Shown: one piece after another, positions 55,466 through 64,000 of the stretch | Layout: each line of letters opens with the position of its first letter | How positions within the stretch are numbered: the first letter of the stretch is position 1 | Source of the DNA: Parus major | Lineage: Eukaryota; Chordata; Aves; Passeriformes; Paridae | Length of the DNA: 64,000 bases | Assembly (NCBI RefSeq): GCF_001522545.3 | Contig: NC_031779.1 | Span: 1,040,159-1,104,158, forward strand | Reading direction: 5' to 3' | Position numbers and translations under genes: made by a program | The notes under the pieces: model-generated | The model's input: the letters and a program-made list of their open reading frames with translations, nothing else | Databases searched by the model: none | Told to the model about the DNA's origin: nothing

Positions 55466-57167
55466 TCCAGTTTAGGAAGACTAAACCAGAACTCCAAGTC
55501 CTGTGCTACAGTTTATCAGTGACAATAATAACAGTAGTAATAACCATCATCATCATAAAAAAATAATCTGGGTAGACATGCTTCCAGTCTTACGATCCTG
55601 CACGTGGATAAAATGCTGACACTCAAGGGCAGCTCAGGGTGGGCTGAGCTGCAGGAAAACCCAGCACTGACTGTATTTCTGGTCTGTACAACACAGAAGC
55701 TGCATACACATGACAGACAGCATTGTGTGCTGAGTCAGTGCAAGTACAACAGCTGCCAATTTTCATCCTTGCAGAGCAGCCAGGATGGCTTTTCCCAACA
55801 GAGAACGCCACTGACAGCAGCCTGACAGTGTTACTGCAACAGATCACTCCACCCTGAGTGACACAGACTCTCCTCCCTCCATTCAGGTGCAAAGACTGAC
55901 CTGGAACAACCTCTGCCAAGCTCTGGTAAGGCACAGGCTTGCCCAGATATGCTGATTGCATTTAACCCAGTTCTAAAAACTTGCTTGAGAGCTGTGCAAA
56001 TTCACTCCAGGTTCCTGAAGTAGCCAGAGAGAAAGCCGTGCTGGAAAGACAGAAAACCATACTGGTGCTCTGCAATTCTTAAGTGTGTGACTGTGAAAAG
56101 GTAAAAAAATAGAAGCAAAGTATTTAACAAGGACACATGGTTCTGCTTTTTTAATTTCAAAGGCCAGAGCAGAGAAACTATCAGTGACCTAGTCAAAAAA
56201 ACCCCACCATCAAACCTTAAAAAGACCTCCTCACTTCAGTCTTACCTGGAAAACGCTGTTACAGCTCTTGAGCTTCCAGAGGGACCTTCCCTAATATATT
56301 AACCTTTCCTAATAGAGGGCAGGGAGACTGAAGAATTTGGCACAACCATTCTCAAACAACCAAAAGTGAGTCTTCAGCACTCAAGAGCTTTTCTGTAACA
56401 CACCAACTGTTAGCAGAGTATTTAGTGTATACAGAAAACACAGGGAATGGTTTGGGGCTTCCCTGGCAGGGAAACAGAGCTGTCCACCAAACAGAAACCC
56501 TGATTATCTTCACTCTTTGTTTCCTAAAAACTAAGCACAGGCTGCTGGGGCTCAGTTGAACACCTTTAGTCACAGAATCACCTGTGCAGCCTGGAGTAGG
56601 TTCAGTCTGTGTCACATTTTGGGACTGTGGCTCCCTCTGGAACTGGGCACACAGAGAGGTGATTGCACCAGGCAGTAATTCCATCCTCACCCCAAGCAAA
56701 GTTTGCAGTGTGTTGGGAAATAACCCACAAACCTTTTGTTTTGAATTTACCAGAGGCAAGGCAGGGCTGGGCACTGCTGTGCTCTCCCTGGGATCCAGGA
56801 GCAGGAAATTCTGCTGCTGCTGCACATTCCAGCACTACCAGAAAAGATCCATTCTGAGCTACCAACAGCAAACTTTGCCAGCCAGGGATTTTGGTCTTTG
56901 TATCCCTCTCCCTTAAAACAAAGCCAATTTTCACATTAAATATTGAAACATCTGCACCTGACCTGCACGTGAAGCACTCGAGTCACTGCCGAGTGACTGG
57001 AATGTAGCCGACAGTTTATACCTGGAATTATTCTTTGGCTCTTTTTCAGTTATACCCAGAAAACACAGCACACCCTGGTTCTGTTCCTATACCACCACTG
57101 CTTCAAATCCCAATCCACGGCTCTCAGCCACCGTGCAGTGCTGGAGAAGAAGGAGGGTCCTGGTTTT

Positions 57168-64000
<6,833 letters not shown>

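Larger units (their letters stand above)
51600..57167 (-). other. ADPGK: ADPGK 3' UTR and flank (approximate)
   Basis: On the - strand this follows the ADPGK TAG. Hexamers AATAAA (as TTTATT on +) occur at 55460-55465, 54722-54727, 51839-51844 and 51620-51625. If the last is used the 3' UTR is about 5.5 kb and ends about 0.5 kb from the probable BBS4 end. No CR1, coding exon or RNA gene recognised in this 5.5 kb, in contrast to the neighbouring introns; absence of insertions is compatible with UTR status. Confidence 0.45.

Overview
This is a vertebrate nuclear window, almost certainly from a bird and probably a songbird. Three intron-containing genes are readable from their proteins: the 3' two-thirds of ARIH1 (+ strand), a complete BBS4 (+ strand), and ADPGK without its first coding exon (- strand). 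The human 15q24 region has the same gene order and orientation. The avian assignment rests on about 17 truncated CR1 LINE copies, recognised by their 3' end (a 'CCTTCCAACCCAAACCATTC'-like tail). No Alu, B1 or other mammalian repeat is seen. The CR1 variant resembles copies common in passerine genomes; that narrower call is inference from memory.

Layout. 1-1581: ARIH1 intron, no exon seen. 1582-15001: nine ARIH1 coding exons encoding human-equivalent residues 247-557 (end of the RING1-IBR linker, IBR, RING2 with the catalytic Cys, whole Ariadne domain). 15002 to about 16640: ARIH1 3' UTR with several possible poly(A) signals. About 16680-17660: CpG island carrying the BBS4 promoter, with an ETS-type motif and an exact RFX X-box just before the BBS4 start codon. 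17533-50739: sixteen BBS4 coding exons giving a 536-residue TPR protein, with a 13.7 kb second intron. 50740-57167: convergent 3' flanks of BBS4 and ADPGK with no coding exon. 57168-61558: six ADPGK coding exons on the - strand, ending with the GLGD catalytic motif. 61559-64000: ADPGK intron 1; exon 1 (N-terminal ER/membrane segment) lies beyond the window.

All exon junctions were placed by hand. Each exon length and phase fits its neighbours, all introns are GT-AG, and no frameshift or premature stop was found, so all three genes look functional. They do not form a pathway: ARIH1 is an RBR ubiquitin ligase working with neddylated cullins, BBS4 is a BBSome subunit for ciliary trafficking, and ADPGK is an ADP-dependent glucokinase. 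Their proximity is conserved synteny.

I did not find an undescribed biological system. The points most worth a second look are: the X-box at the BBS4 promoter; a second exact X-box match inside BBS4 intron 2; the GGGGAA hexanucleotide array with an assembly gap 32 bp from an ADPGK splice donor; inverted CR1 pairs flanking ADPGK exon 2 and BBS4 exons 11-12; and out-of-frame upstream ATGs in the BBS4 leader.
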